This document shows positions 1 through 9,021 of a stretch of DNA of 64,000 nt, piece after piece (the first letter of the stretch is position 1; every line of letters begins with the position of its first letter). The stretch spans positions 1,550,001-1,614,000 of the forward strand of contig NZ_MZMU01000003.1 of the NCBI RefSeq assembly GCF_004123835.1, in the 5' to 3' direction. The DNA comes from Rhizobium leguminosarum (GTDB taxonomy: Bacteria; Pseudomonadota; Alphaproteobacteria; Rhizobiales; Rhizobiaceae). Made by a program: the position numbers and the translations under genes. The notes beneath the pieces are model-generated. The model did no database searches, was not told the DNA's origin, and saw only the letters and a list, made by a program, of their open reading frames with translations.

Positions 1-556
1 CTGGGCCTGGGGCTTCTCCGGCGTCATGGTGCGCGGTTCGGGTGCGGCCTGGGATCTGCGTCGCGCCCAGCCCTATGAATGTTATTCCGATCTCGAATTC
101 GACATCCCGATCGGCAAGAATGGCGACAACTACGACCGCTATCTGATCCGCATGATAGAGATGCGAGAATCGGTCCGCATCATGAAGCAATGCGTCAACC
201 GCCTGCTCTCGGATGCCAAGACCGGTCCCTTCTCGTCGATCGACGGCAAGGTCGTGCCGCCGAAGCGTGGCGAGATGAAGCGCTCGATGGAAGCGCTAAT
301 CCACCACTTCAAGCTCTATACCGAAGGCTACCACGTGCCGGCCGGCGAGGTTTATACCGCCGTCGAGGCGCCGAAGGGCGAGTTCGGCGTCTATCTGGTC
401 TCCGACGGCAGCAACAAGCCCTACCGCTGCAAGATCCGCGCCCCGGGTTACGCCCATTTGCAGGCGATGGACTTCATGTGCCGCGGCCACCAGCTTGCCG
501 ACGTCGCGGCCGTTCTCGGCTCGCTCGACATCGTCTTCGGCGAGGTGGATCGCTGA
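1..556 (+). CDS. nuoD: NADH-quinone oxidoreductase subunit D, C-terminal part (cut by window edge)
   Basis: This is the last ~184 residues of the 49-kDa-type subunit of respiratory complex I, which helps form the quinone-binding cavity in the peripheral arm. The reading frame enters at position 2 and is open from the window edge, so the start lies upstream. The visible stretch [15 protein letters not shown], followed by the [13 protein letters not shown] segment and the C-terminal hydrogenase-like end ([14 protein letters not shown], here [10 protein letters not shown]), is characteristic of NuoD. It is the first gene of the nuo run that continues to nuoN; nuoA, B and C are presumably just upstream. 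Its TGA stop overlaps the ATG of the next gene (TGATG). The identification is firm; only the N-terminus is missing. Confidence 0.96.
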   Translation, partial: WAWGFSGVMVRGSGAAWDLRRAQPYECYSDLEFDIPIGKNGDNYDRYLIRMIEMRESVRIMKQCVNRLLSDAKTGPFSSIDGKVVPPKRGEMKRSMEALIHHFKLYTEGYHVPAGEVYTAVEAPKGEFGVYLVSDGSNKPYRCKIRAPGYAHLQAMDFMCRGHQLADVAAVLGSLDIVFGEVDR

Positions 557-828
557 TGCAGCTTCTGCCGCTGGCCGTCGCAATCCTTCTTTCGGCATCC
601 GGGGTTTCGGCTCAGGAGTCCGATAGCCTCGGCACGCCGCTGGGCCATAAGGAAGATACGCCGCCGGCGCAGCAATCGTCCATGGGCGAGCTTTTGTCCA
701 AGGGCTATCAGATCAAGGCTGCCATTCCGAACGGCAGCAAATTCGTAGTGTTTATGCAAAAAGACCAGTCGGCCTATGCCTGCGAAATGCAGTCTTTGAC
801 CGCTTCGCGGTGTGGAACCCTAAACTGA
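556..828 (+). CDS. Small exported protein of unknown function within the nuo operon
   Basis: A 90-residue protein whose ATG overlaps the nuoD stop codon (TGATG), implying translational coupling. Residues 1-19 form a short hydrophobic signal peptide ([19 protein letters not shown]) with an AQE-type cleavage region, so the mature protein should be periplasmic. The mature part is about 70 residues, begins with a polar, proline-containing linker and ends with two cysteines (CEM and RCGTLN), which could form a disulfide. I do not recognise a family. Its place between nuoD and nuoE suggests co-expression with complex I, but a role in assembly or stability would be pure inference. Confidence 0.8.
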   Translation: MQLLPLAVAILLSASGVSAQESDSLGTPLGHKEDTPPAQQSSMGELLSKGYQIKAAIPNGSKFVVFMQKDQSAYACEMQSLTASRCGTLN

Positions 829-844
829 CAAGGCGTGAGGAAGA

Positions 845-2011
845 ATGTCCGTTCGTCGATTAGCCGAAGATCAATTCCAGCCTGCCGCATTCGCCTTCAG
901 CGATGAGAATGCGGTCTGGGCGGACAAGACGATCCAGAAATACCCCGCCGGCCGCCAGCAATCGGCGGTCATCCCGCTGTTGATGCGGGCGCAGGAGCAG
1001 GACGGCTGGGTCACGCGCGCGGCGATCGAAAAGATCGCCGACATGCTGGACATGGCCTATATCCGCGTGCTCGAGGTCGCGACCTTCTATACGCAGTTCC
1101 AGCTGCATCCTGTGGGAACGCGTGCCCATGTGCAGGTCTGCGGCACGACGCCCTGCATGCTACGCGGCTCGGAAGCGCTGATGTCGGTCTGCAAGAGCAA
1201 GATCCATGCTCATGCCTTCGAGCGCAATGCCGAAGGCACGTTGTCCTGGGAAGAGGTCGAATGTCTCGGGGCCTGCGTCAATGCGCCGATGGTGATGATC
1301 GGCAAGGACACCTATGAGGACCTGACGCCCGAGCGTCTCGAAGAGATCATCGATGTCTTTGCCGCCGGCAACGGCGCCAGCATCAAGCCCGGCACCCAGA
1401 TCGACCGGGTGTTTTCGGCGCCTGAAGGCGGCCCGACCTCGCTGACGACCGAAGAGCCGAAGGCAAGGACGCGCGCCAAGAAAGCCGATGCCGAAACCGT
1501 GTCGGCTTCGGTCGACGCCGCTCCGGTTCCGCCTTCCGAGGCCGCCCGCCCGAAGAGCACCGATGCCGAGACCAATCCTGCCCTGAAGTCGCCGGCAACG
1601 GCGCCGAAGGCGGCTGCGAAAAACGCCAAGGCTGCCGAGCAGCAGCCGATATCAGGCACTGCGGCTGCCGAACCGGCGCCGAAGACTGCCGTCAAGGCCG
1701 AAGCCGCTCCGACGGTAAAGCCTGCGCTGATCGACAAGAACCGTCCGGCCGGCATCGAAAAGCCCGCCGCCCCGGACGATCTGAAGATGATCTCGGGTGT
1801 CGGCCCGAAGATCGAGGCGACGTTGAACGAAATCGGCATCTTCACCTTCGCGCAAGTCGCAGGCTGGAAGAAGGCCGAACGCGAATGGGTCGACGGCTAT
1901 CTGAATTTCCGCGGCCGCATCGAGCGCGATGACTGGGTCAAGCAGGCCAAGGCGCTCGCCAAGGGCGGGGAAGCGGAATATATCAAGGTCTTCGGCAAGA
2001 AGCCGCGGTAA
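845..2011 (+). CDS. nuoE: NADH-quinone oxidoreductase subunit E with a long C-terminal extension ending in an HhH-like domain
   Basis: This is the 24-kDa-type subunit of the NADH dehydrogenase module, holding the N1a [2Fe-2S] cluster. The four ligands are visible as C99, C104 (CGTTPC) and C140, C144 (CLGAC). The protein has 388 residues, against roughly 160-220 for a plain NuoE. The extra part is a low-complexity Ala/Lys/Pro/Glu linker (about residues 205-305) followed by a compact domain (about 310-388) with DDLKMISGVGPKIEATLNE, which reads as a helix-hairpin-helix motif. The same domain closes the protein encoded between nuoF and nuoG. The start at 845 follows a GAGGAAGA ribosome site. The core assignment is certain; the role of the tail is unknown. 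Confidence 0.97.
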   Translation: MSVRRLAEDQFQPAAFAFSDENAVWADKTIQKYPAGRQQSAVIPLLMRAQEQDGWVTRAAIEKIADMLDMAYIRVLEVATFYTQFQLHPVGTRAHVQVCGTTPCMLRGSEALMSVCKSKIHAHAFERNAEGTLSWEEVECLGACVNAPMVMIGKDTYEDLTPERLEEIIDVFAAGNGASIKPGTQIDRVFSAPEGGPTSLTTEEPKARTRAKKADAETVSASVDAAPVPPSEAARPKSTDAETNPALKSPATAPKAAAKNAKAAEQQPISGTAAAEPAPKTAVKAEAAPTVKPALIDKNRPAGIEKPAAPDDLKMISGVGPKIEATLNEIGIFTFAQVAGWKKAEREWVDGYLNFRGRIERDDWVKQAKALAKGGEAEYIKVFGKKPR

Positions 2012-2021
2012 GAGGTGAAGC

Positions 2022-3326
2022 ATGTTACAAGATAAAGACCGCATCTTTACCAACATCTACGGCCTCAAGGACAAATCCCTGAAGGGCGCGATGAGCCGCG
2101 GCCACTGGGACGGCACCAAGCAGATCCTCGAAAAGGGCCGCGACTGGATCATCAACGAGATGAAGGCGTCAGGCCTTCGCGGTCGCGGCGGCGCCGGTTT
2201 CCCCACGGGCCTCAAATGGTCCTTCATGCCGAAGGAAAGCGACGGCCGCCCACATTACCTCGTCGTCAACGCCGATGAATCGGAGCCCGGCACCTGCAAG
2301 GACCGCGACATCATGCGCCACGATCCGCATACGCTGATCGAAGGCTGCGTCATCGCGAGCTTCGCGATGGGCGCCAATGCGGCCTACATCTACGTGCGCG
2401 GCGAATATATCCGCGAGCGTGAGGCGCTGCAGGCGGCGATCGACGAGTGCTATGACTATGGCCTGCTCGGCAAGAACAACAAGCTCGGCTGGGACATGGA
2501 CATCTTCGTCCATCACGGCGCCGGCGCCTATATCTGCGGCGAGGAAACCGCACTGCTCGAAAGCCTCGAAGGCAAGAAGGGCCAGCCGCGTCTGAAGCCG
2601 CCGTTTCCTGCCAATATGGGCCTCTACGGCTGCCCGACGACGGTCAACAACGTCGAATCGATCGCTGTCGCGCCGACAATCCTGCGCCGCGGCGCCGGCT
2701 GGTTCTCGGCTATCGGCCGTGCCAACAATGTCGGCACCAAGCTGTTCATGCTCTCCGGCCACGTCAACAAGCCGTGCACCGTCGAAGAGGAAATGGGCAT
2801 CACCTTCCGCGAACTGGTCGATCGCCATGCCGGCGGCATCCGCGGTGGCTGGGACAACCTGCTTGCCGTCATTCCAGGCGGAGCATCTTGCCCGATCGTT
2901 CCGGCCAAGGACATCATCGATTGCCCGATGGATTTCGACGGCCTGCGCGGCGTCGGCTCTTCCTTCGGCACGGCCGCCGCGATCGTCATGGACAAGTCCA
3001 CCGACGTCATCAAGGCGATCGCCCGCATCTCCGCCTTCTTCAAGCATGAGAGCTGCGGCCAGTGCACGCCCTGCCGCGAAGGCACGGGCTGGATGTGGCG
3101 GGTGATGGAGCGCATGGCCAAGGGCAATGCCCAGAAGCGCGAAATCGACATGCTGTTCCAGGTAACCAAGCAGATCGAAGGTCATACCATCTGTGCGCTC
3201 GGCGATGCCGCCGCATGGCCGGTGCAGGGTCTGATCCGTAACTTCCGTCCGGAGATCGAAAAGCGCATCGACCAGTATACGGCGAGCGCGCTTGATCACG
3301 GTGCGGTTCTGGAGGCGGCTGAATAA
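2022..3326 (+). CDS. nuoF: NADH-quinone oxidoreductase subunit F
   Basis: The 51-kDa-type subunit of complex I (434 residues, normal length) binds NADH, FMN and the N3 [4Fe-4S] cluster and is the electron entry point. The nucleotide-binding glycine-rich stretch [13 protein letters not shown] lies near residues 51-63, the NADH/FMN region [15 protein letters not shown] follows, and the cluster ligands appear as CGQCTPC from residue 345 with the fourth Cys in HTICALGD near residue 391. It follows nuoE by 10 bp with a GAGGTGAAGC leader, consistent with one transcript. No irregularity is seen. Confidence 0.98.
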   Translation: MLQDKDRIFTNIYGLKDKSLKGAMSRGHWDGTKQILEKGRDWIINEMKASGLRGRGGAGFPTGLKWSFMPKESDGRPHYLVVNADESEPGTCKDRDIMRHDPHTLIEGCVIASFAMGANAAYIYVRGEYIREREALQAAIDECYDYGLLGKNNKLGWDMDIFVHHGAGAYICGEETALLESLEGKKGQPRLKPPFPANMGLYGCPTTVNNVESIAVAPTILRRGAGWFSAIGRANNVGTKLFMLSGHVNKPCTVEEEMGITFRELVDRHAGGIRGGWDNLLAVIPGGASCPIVPAKDIIDCPMDFDGLRGVGSSFGTAAAIVMDKSTDVIKAIARISAFFKHESCGQCTPCREGTGWMWRVMERMAKGNAQKREIDMLFQVTKQIEGHTICALGDAAAWPVQGLIRNFRPEIEKRIDQYTASALDHGAVLEAAE

Positions 3327-3328
3327 TC

Positions 3329-4030
3329 ATGGCGGACAATGCATCCAAGGTTGGGAAAAAGGAAGAAGCCGCCGATTTCGCGGCGGGTTTCGGCCGTCTT
3401 GCCGCCGAGATGCTGAAAAATGCACGCGCGATGCCGGTACATCCGCTGATGGCGCATCCCGCTGCAGCCTTTGCTGCAGCAACGGCGATCGGCTTCGGTT
3501 TCTCGACCCAGATGGCGGGCGCCTTCTTCGGCGCCTTCCAGAGCGCCCTGGAAACGACCGGCAAGGTCGCGGCCGCCCTCGATGACACGCCGCCGGACGA
3601 ACTGAAGCCCGATGTCGATATTCGGCCGGAGAATATTCGCCCGGATGTCAGGGCTTTCACCAAGCCGCCGGCCGAGAAGAAGGCAAGGCCGACACTGACT
3701 GTTGTCAAGCCGGTCAGCGAGCCGATCCCAGCCAGCCAAGCGAAGCCAGCCAGCCAAACGAAGGCTAGCCAACCGAAGTCGGCCGTGAAGGCAAAACCGG
3801 TTGCCCGGGCGAGAAAGGCCGACGATCTGAAGCTGATCGCCGGTATCGGCCCGAAGCTGGAGCAGGTGCTGAACGCCAAGGGCATTCGCAACTTCGCCGA
3901 GATTGCCGCCTGGACCGATGAGGAAATCGCCCGGTTCGACACAGAGCTCGGCTTCAACGGCCGCATCGGGCGTGACGACTGGACCGGTCAGGCGAAAGTT
4001 CTGGCAGGGCGGAGCCGCAGGAAGAAATGA
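3329..4030 (+). CDS. HhH-domain protein of unknown function between nuoF and nuoG
   Basis: A 233-residue protein starting 2 bp after the nuoF stop. The N-terminal third contains an alanine-rich hydrophobic segment (about residues 40-70) that could be a single membrane helix. The middle is low complexity, with a tandem AKPASQ-type repeat encoded at about 3729-3778. The C-terminal ~70 residues contain DDLKLIAGIGPKLEQVLN and NGRIGRDDWTGQAK, closely matching the tail of NuoE in the same operon (DDLKMISGVGPKIEATLN; RGRIERDDWVKQAK). This looks like a helix-hairpin-helix or GPK-type fold. Such domains are usually nucleic-acid or protein binding; the function here is unknown, although the placement argues for a link to the NuoEFG module. 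Confidence 0.85.
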   Translation: MADNASKVGKKEEAADFAAGFGRLAAEMLKNARAMPVHPLMAHPAAAFAAATAIGFGFSTQMAGAFFGAFQSALETTGKVAAALDDTPPDELKPDVDIRPENIRPDVRAFTKPPAEKKARPTLTVVKPVSEPIPASQAKPASQTKASQPKSAVKAKPVARARKADDLKLIAGIGPKLEQVLNAKGIRNFAEIAAWTDEEIARFDTELGFNGRIGRDDWTGQAKVLAGRSRRKK

Positions 4031-4253
4031 ACTGTCCGGCCGTGCAATCGGCCGGAAGGATGGGCAGATCGGCGGACGGGCGGGGACCTCAAGCTGCCGA
4101 TGCCGGTGCGGGTTCCGGGTCTGGAACGCGCGACAGAGAATTTGGGCGACATCAGATGTCGGCAGGACGAAAGATCCGGCTTGGCAATGAGAGTGCTGCA
4201 AAAATAGGTTTGTTTGCCGTCATCAGGCAAACGGGAAACAGGACTGAGCGACG

Positions 4254-6335
4254 ATGGCAAAACTGAAGATTGACGGCAACGAGATCGAAGTTCCGGATCA
4301 TTACACGCTATTGCAGGCGTGCGAGGATGCCGGTGCCGAGGTTCCGCGCTTCTGCTTCCATGAGCGCCTGTCGGTTGCCGGCAATTGCCGCATGTGCCTT
4401 GTCGAGGTGAAGGGCGGCCCGCCGAAGCCGCAGGCTTCCTGCGCCATGAGCGTGCGCGATATCCGCGGCGGCCCGAACGGCGAACTGCCTGAGGTCTTCA
4501 CCAACACCCCGATGGTCAAGAAGGCCCGCGAAGGTGTGATGGAATTCCTGCTGATCAACCATCCGCTCGATTGCCCGATCTGCGACCAGGGCGGCGAATG
4601 CGACCTGCAGGACCAGGCGATGGCCTTCGGCATCGACACCTCGCGCTATCAGGAAGACAAGCGCGCCGTCGAGGACAAGTATATCGGCCCGCTCGTCAAG
4701 ACGGTGATGAACCGCTGCATCCACTGCACGCGCTGCGTCCGCTTCACCACCGAGGTCGCCGGAATTTCCGAACTCGGCCTGATCGGCCGCGGCGAGGATG
4801 CCGAGATCACCACCTATCTCGAGCAGGCGATGACCTCCGAGCTGCAGGGCAACGTCGTTGACCTTTGCCCGGTCGGCGCGCTCACCTCCAAGCCCTTCGC
4901 CTTCACCGCGCGCCCGTGGGAATTGAACAAGACTGAATCGATCGACGTCATGGACGCCGTCGGTTCGGCGATCCGCGTCGACACCCGTGGCCGCGAAGTC
5001 ATGCGCATCCTGCCGCGCGTCAATGAGACGATCAATGAGGAGTGGATCTCCGACAAGAGCCGCTTCATCTGGGACGGCTTGAAGACCCAGCGCCTCGACC
5101 GGCCCTATGTCCGCCGCGACGGCCGCCTGCAGCCCGCCACTTGGGCCGAAGCCTTTGGCGCCATCAAGGCCGCCGTCGGCGCAACCTCGGGCGACAAAAT
5201 CGGCGCGATAGCAGGCGACCTCGCTTCCGTCGAGGAAATGTATGCGCTCTCCGAACTGGTGAAATCGCTGGGGTCGGTCAATCTCGACTGTCGCCAGGAT
5301 GGAGCGGCACTCGATCCGTCGCTCGGCCGCGCAAGCTACCTCTTCAACCCGACCATATCGGGCATCGACCAGGCCGATGCGCTGCTGATCATCGGCGCCA
5401 ATCCGCGCTTTGAGGCCGCTATCCTCAATGCTCGCATCCGCAAGCGCTGGCGCCGCGGCAAGTTCCCGATCGGCGTGATCGGCGAGCCGGGCGAACTGCG
5501 CTACAGCTATGATTACCTCGGTGGCGGTCCCGACACGCTGAAGGATCTGGTCGACGGCACCCATGCCTTCGCCGACGTGCTGAAGAATGCCTCCAAGCCG
5601 ATGATCATCATCGGCCAGGGCGCGCTGTCGCGCACTGATGGCGCCGGCGTTCTCGCCAGTGCTGCCAAGCTTGCCGGCTCGGTCGGCGCTGTCGCCGAAG
5701 GCTGGAACGGCTTTGCCGTCCTCCACACCGCGGCCTCACGCGTCGGCGGCCTCGATCTCGGCTTCGTGCCGGGCGCCAAGGGCGTCAATGCCGCCGAGAT
5801 GCTGAGCGCGATGGACGTGCTCTTCCTGCTCGGCGCCGACGAACTCGACTTTGCCGCCAAGAAGGCCAAGCTCACCGTCTATATCGGCTCGCATGGCGAT
5901 AACGGCGCGCACCATGCCGACGTCATCCTGCCGGCCGCAGCCTATACCGAAAAGTCCGGCACCTGGGTCAACACCGAAGGCCGCGTCCAGATGGGCAACC
6001 GCGCAGGTTTTGCGCCGGGTGACGCCCGCGAGGACTGGGCGATCATCCGTGCCCTTTCCGACGTGCTCGGCAAGAAGCTTCCCTTCGATTCGCTCAGCGA
6101 ATTGCGCGTCCGGCTCTATGCCGCTTTCCCGCATTTCGCCGCCATCGACGAGATCGCCGAAACCGATAGCGCCCAAATTGCCGCAGTTGCGAAAAAAGCC
6201 GGCAAGATGAACAAATCCGGGTTTGCGTCGCCGGTGAAAGACTTCTATTTGACGAACCCGATAGCGCGTGCCTCGGCTGTCATGGCGGAGTGCTCGGCAT
6301 TGGCCCGCAACAACTTCAAAGTCGCGGCAGAGTAA
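4254..6335 (+). CDS. nuoG: NADH-quinone oxidoreductase subunit G
   Basis: The 75-kDa-type iron-sulphur subunit of complex I (693 residues). The N-terminus is a ferredoxin-like [2Fe-2S] domain with CFHERLSVAGNCRMC, followed by the His/Cys cluster region (HPLDCPICDQGGECDLQD) and a [4Fe-4S] ligand set (CIHCTRCVRF and a later CPVGAL). The remaining two-thirds is the molybdopterin-oxidoreductase-like domain without a cofactor, as usual for the family. It begins 223 bp after the preceding gene. That gap holds a GC-rich inverted repeat (CCGGCCG / CGGCCGG near 4037-4056) and no other gene I can support, so an internal promoter is possible but unproven. Confidence 0.98.
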   Translation: MAKLKIDGNEIEVPDHYTLLQACEDAGAEVPRFCFHERLSVAGNCRMCLVEVKGGPPKPQASCAMSVRDIRGGPNGELPEVFTNTPMVKKAREGVMEFLLINHPLDCPICDQGGECDLQDQAMAFGIDTSRYQEDKRAVEDKYIGPLVKTVMNRCIHCTRCVRFTTEVAGISELGLIGRGEDAEITTYLEQAMTSELQGNVVDLCPVGALTSKPFAFTARPWELNKTESIDVMDAVGSAIRVDTRGREVMRILPRVNETINEEWISDKSRFIWDGLKTQRLDRPYVRRDGRLQPATWAEAFGAIKAAVGATSGDKIGAIAGDLASVEEMYALSELVKSLGSVNLDCRQDGAALDPSLGRASYLFNPTISGIDQADALLIIGANPRFEAAILNARIRKRWRRGKFPIGVIGEPGELRYSYDYLGGGPDTLKDLVDGTHAFADVLKNASKPMIIIGQGALSRTDGAGVLASAAKLAGSVGAVAEGWNGFAVLHTAASRVGGLDLGFVPGAKGVNAAEMLSAMDVLFLLGADELDFAAKKAKLTVYIGSHGDNGAHHADVILPAAAYTEKSGTWVNTEGRVQMGNRAGFAPGDAREDWAIIRALSDVLGKKLPFDSLSELRVRLYAAFPHFAAIDEIAETDSAQIAAVAKKAGKMNKSGFASPVKDFYLTNPIARASAVMAECSALARNNFKVAAE

Positions 6336-6347
6336 GGGCAGGGGACT

Positions 6348-7391
6348 ATGGATTCTTTCTTTTCGACCTATGTCTGGCCGGCGATCATCATGATCGGTCA
6401 GTCGCTGCTGCTTCTCGTCTGCCTGCTCGTCTTCATCGCCTACGTGTTGCTCGCCGACCGCAAGATCTGGGCGGCCGTGCAGCTGCGCCGCGGCCCGAAC
6501 GTCGTCGGTCCCTTCGGCCTGTTCCAGTCCTTCGCCGATCTTTTGAAGTTCGTCTTCAAGGAGCCGATCATTCCAGCCGGCGCCAACAAGGCGGTATTCC
6601 TGCTTGCCCCGCTGGTGACGGTGCTTCTGGCGCTGTCCACTTGGGCGGTGGTGCCGCTGGCCGACGGATGGGTGATCGCCAACATCAATGTCGGCATCCT
6701 CTATATTTTCGCGATCTCCTCGCTCGAGGTTTACGGCATCATCATGGGCGGCTGGGCTTCGAACTCGAAGTATCCGTTCCTCGGCGCGCTGCGCTCGGCG
6801 GCACAGATGGTGTCCTATGAAGTCTCGATCGGCTTTGTCATCGTCACCGTGCTTCTCTGCGTCGGCTCGCTGAACCTGACCGATATCGTCAATGCGCAGC
6901 ATACCGGCCTCGGCACCATGCTCGGCCTGCCGGCGTCGTTCCTCGACTGGCACTGGCTGTCGCTGTTCCCGATGTTCATCATCTTCTTCATTTCGGCACT
7001 CGCCGAGACGAACCGTCCGCCCTTCGACCTTCCTGAAGCCGAATCGGAACTCGTCGCCGGCTTCATGGTCGAATACGGCTCCTCGCCATACATGATGTTC
7101 ATGCTCGGCGAATATGCGGCCGTCTGCCTGATGTGCGCGCTGACGACGATCCTCTTCCTCGGCGGCTGGCTGCCCCCGGTCGATATCTGGATCCTCAACT
7201 GGGTCCCAGGCATCATCTGGTTCACGCTGAAGGCCTGCTTCGTGTTCTTCATGTTCGCGATGGTCAAGGCCTTCGTTCCGCGCTACCGCTACGATCAGCT
7301 CATGCGCCTCGGCTGGAAGGTCTTCCTGCCGCTGTCGCTCGCCATGGTCGTCATCGTTGCATTCGTGCTGAAACTGATGGGTTGGGCATGA
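6348..7391 (+). CDS. nuoH: NADH-quinone oxidoreductase subunit H
   Basis: The membrane subunit at the junction of the two arms of complex I (347 residues, about eight helices), contributing to the quinone tunnel. Family signatures are [22 protein letters not shown] in the first cytoplasmic loop (only part quoted: [14 protein letters not shown]) and the acidic loop [19 protein letters not shown] ([16 protein letters not shown]). It starts 12 bp after nuoG with GGGGACT before the ATG. Nothing unusual. Confidence 0.98.
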   Translation: MDSFFSTYVWPAIIMIGQSLLLLVCLLVFIAYVLLADRKIWAAVQLRRGPNVVGPFGLFQSFADLLKFVFKEPIIPAGANKAVFLLAPLVTVLLALSTWAVVPLADGWVIANINVGILYIFAISSLEVYGIIMGGWASNSKYPFLGALRSAAQMVSYEVSIGFVIVTVLLCVGSLNLTDIVNAQHTGLGTMLGLPASFLDWHWLSLFPMFIIFFISALAETNRPPFDLPEAESELVAGFMVEYGSSPYMMFMLGEYAAVCLMCALTTILFLGGWLPPVDIWILNWVPGIIWFTLKACFVFFMFAMVKAFVPRYRYDQLMRLGWKVFLPLSLAMVVIVAFVLKLMGWA

Positions 7392-7431
7392 TGGTGCCCA
7401 CTCTCGTTTTCGGCAAAATTGGAGGTTGAAG

Positions 7432-7923
7432 ATGGCAAGCTTGTCCGGCTCCATCAGCTCGCTGTTTCTCAAGGAATTCGTCGGCGCGTTCTTTCTGTCG
7501 ATGCGCTATTTCTTCCGCCAGAAGGCGACGATCAACTATCCCTTCGAAAAGGGTCCGGTCTCCCCGCGTTTCCGCGGCGAGCATGCGTTGCGCCGTTATC
7601 CGAACGGCGAGGAACGCTGCATCGCCTGCAAGCTCTGCGAGGCGATCTGTCCTGCCCAGGCGATCACCATCGAGGCCGGTCCGCGCCGCAATGACGGCAC
7701 GCGCCGTACGGTGCGCTACGACATCGACATGGTGAAGTGCATCTATTGCGGCTTCTGCCAGGAAGCCTGCCCGGTCGACGCGATCGTCGAAGGCCCGAAT
7801 TTCGAATTTGCGACGGAAACCCGCGAAGAGCTCTATTTCGACAAGGCGCGGCTTCTGGATAACGGAGACCGGTGGGAGCGCGAAATCGCCCGCAACATCG
7901 CGATCGACTCGCCGTACCGCTGA
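7432..7923 (+). CDS. nuoI: NADH-quinone oxidoreductase subunit I
   Basis: The ferredoxin-like subunit of complex I (163 residues) carrying clusters N6a and N6b. Both [4Fe-4S] motifs are intact: [12 protein letters not shown] and [12 protein letters not shown]. An in-frame TTG lies 6 bp upstream at 7426, but GGAGG at 7421-7425 is ideally placed for the ATG at 7432, so that start was chosen. It passes electrons from NuoG to NuoB. A 144-bp gap with a GGGCAG / CTGCCC inverted repeat (about 8018-8041) separates it from nuoJ; nothing else was recognised there. Confidence 0.98.
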   Translation: MASLSGSISSLFLKEFVGAFFLSMRYFFRQKATINYPFEKGPVSPRFRGEHALRRYPNGEERCIACKLCEAICPAQAITIEAGPRRNDGTRRTVRYDIDMVKCIYCGFCQEACPVDAIVEGPNFEFATETREELYFDKARLLDNGDRWEREIARNIAIDSPYR

Positions 7924-8067
7924 TTGAGATTTTGAAATGCCGCGATGGAGCGCAGTTGCTCCTGTTGCGGTTAATATGCACAGGAGCTTTTCCGGTTAAC
8001 GCCAGGGAGAGCTTCATCGGGCAGGGAAACTCCCGGCTGCCCGGGGGAAGATGAAAAAGGCACCAAC

Positions 8068-8682
8068 ATGGGTCTGCAGGCTCTATTTTTCTATCTTTTC
8101 GCCTTTGTCGCGGTGGCGTCGGCGTTCATGGTCATCTGGGCGAAGAACCCGGTTCACTCGGTTCTCTTCCTGATCCTGGTGTTCTTCAATGCGGCCGGCC
8201 TCTTCCTGCTGCTCGGTGCCGAATTCCTGGCGATGATCCTGCTTGTCGTCTATGTCGGCGCCGTCGCCGTCCTCTTCCTGTTCGTGGTGATGATGCTCGA
8301 TATCGACTTCACCGAACTGAGGGCCGGCGTTCTCGAATATGCGCCGATCGGCGGGCTGATCGGGGTGATCCTCGCAGCCGAACTGATCGTCGTCATCGGC
8401 GGCAGCGTCATCTCGCCTGAGATCGCCAAATCAGTCGCCATGCCGATCCCGGCGCTGAGCGAGCGCACCAATACCGCTGCCCTCGGCGACGTGCTCTACA
8501 CCAACTACGTCTATTTCTTCCAGATCGCCGGTCTGGTGCTCCTGGTCGCCATGATCGGCGCGATCGTGCTGACGTTGCGGCACCGCACCAACATCAAGCG
8601 GCAGAATATTCCCAGGCAGGTTGCCCGCACGCCCGCCACTGCCGTCGAGGTGGTTTCGGTCAAGCCCGGGCAGGGCGTCTAA
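8068..8682 (+). CDS. nuoJ: NADH-quinone oxidoreductase subunit J
   Basis: The ND6-like membrane subunit of complex I (204 residues) with five predicted transmembrane helices. The conserved glycine- and valine-rich third helix ([23 protein letters not shown] region; [15 protein letters not shown]) is clear. Its long, polar C-terminal tail is common in alphaproteobacterial forms. It precedes nuoK by 23 bp. Confidence 0.97.
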   Translation: MGLQALFFYLFAFVAVASAFMVIWAKNPVHSVLFLILVFFNAAGLFLLLGAEFLAMILLVVYVGAVAVLFLFVVMMLDIDFTELRAGVLEYAPIGGLIGVILAAELIVVIGGSVISPEIAKSVAMPIPALSERTNTAALGDVLYTNYVYFFQIAGLVLLVAMIGAIVLTLRHRTNIKRQNIPRQVARTPATAVEVVSVKPGQGV

Positions 8683-8705
8683 AGGCAGGTCAAGGAACAA
8701 AGAAC

Positions 8706-9014
8706 ATGGTCATCGGACTTTCCCACTACCTGACGGTCAGCGCCATCCTCTTCACGCTTGGCGTCTTCGGAATCTTCCTGAACCGGAAGAACGTCATCGT
8801 CATCCTGATGTCGATCGAGCTGATCCTGCTTGCCGTCAACATCAACATGGTCGCCTTCTCCTCCTTCCTGAACGACATCGTCGGCCAGGTCTTCGCGCTG
8901 TTCATCCTGACGGTCGCGGCTGCCGAAGCGGCGATCGGTCTTGCAATTCTCGTTGTCTTCTACCGCAACCGCGGCTCGATCGCGGTCGAAGACGTCAATA
9001 TGATGAAGGGCTGA
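8706..9014 (+). CDS. nuoK: NADH-quinone oxidoreductase subunit K
   Basis: The ND4L-like subunit of complex I (102 residues, three helices). The two buried glutamates of the family are visible, in [12 protein letters not shown] and [13 protein letters not shown]. The ATG is preceded by CAAGGAACAAAGAAC. It is 7 bp from nuoL, in the usual JKLMN order. Confidence 0.98.
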   Translation: MVIGLSHYLTVSAILFTLGVFGIFLNRKNVIVILMSIELILLAVNINMVAFSSFLNDIVGQVFALFILTVAAAEAAIGLAILVVFYRNRGSIAVEDVNMMKG

Positions 9015-9021
9015 GTGGCTC

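Noticed and set aside
4027..4266. Plus-strand frame in the gap before nuoG
   Set aside because: No ribosome site, unusual composition, and it overlaps the nuoG start; it is better read as leader sequence.
5736..7472. 578-codon minus-strand frame across nuoG and nuoH
   Set aside because: It lies opposite two well-identified complex I genes and is rich in Arg, Glu, Asp and His, the typical shadow composition.
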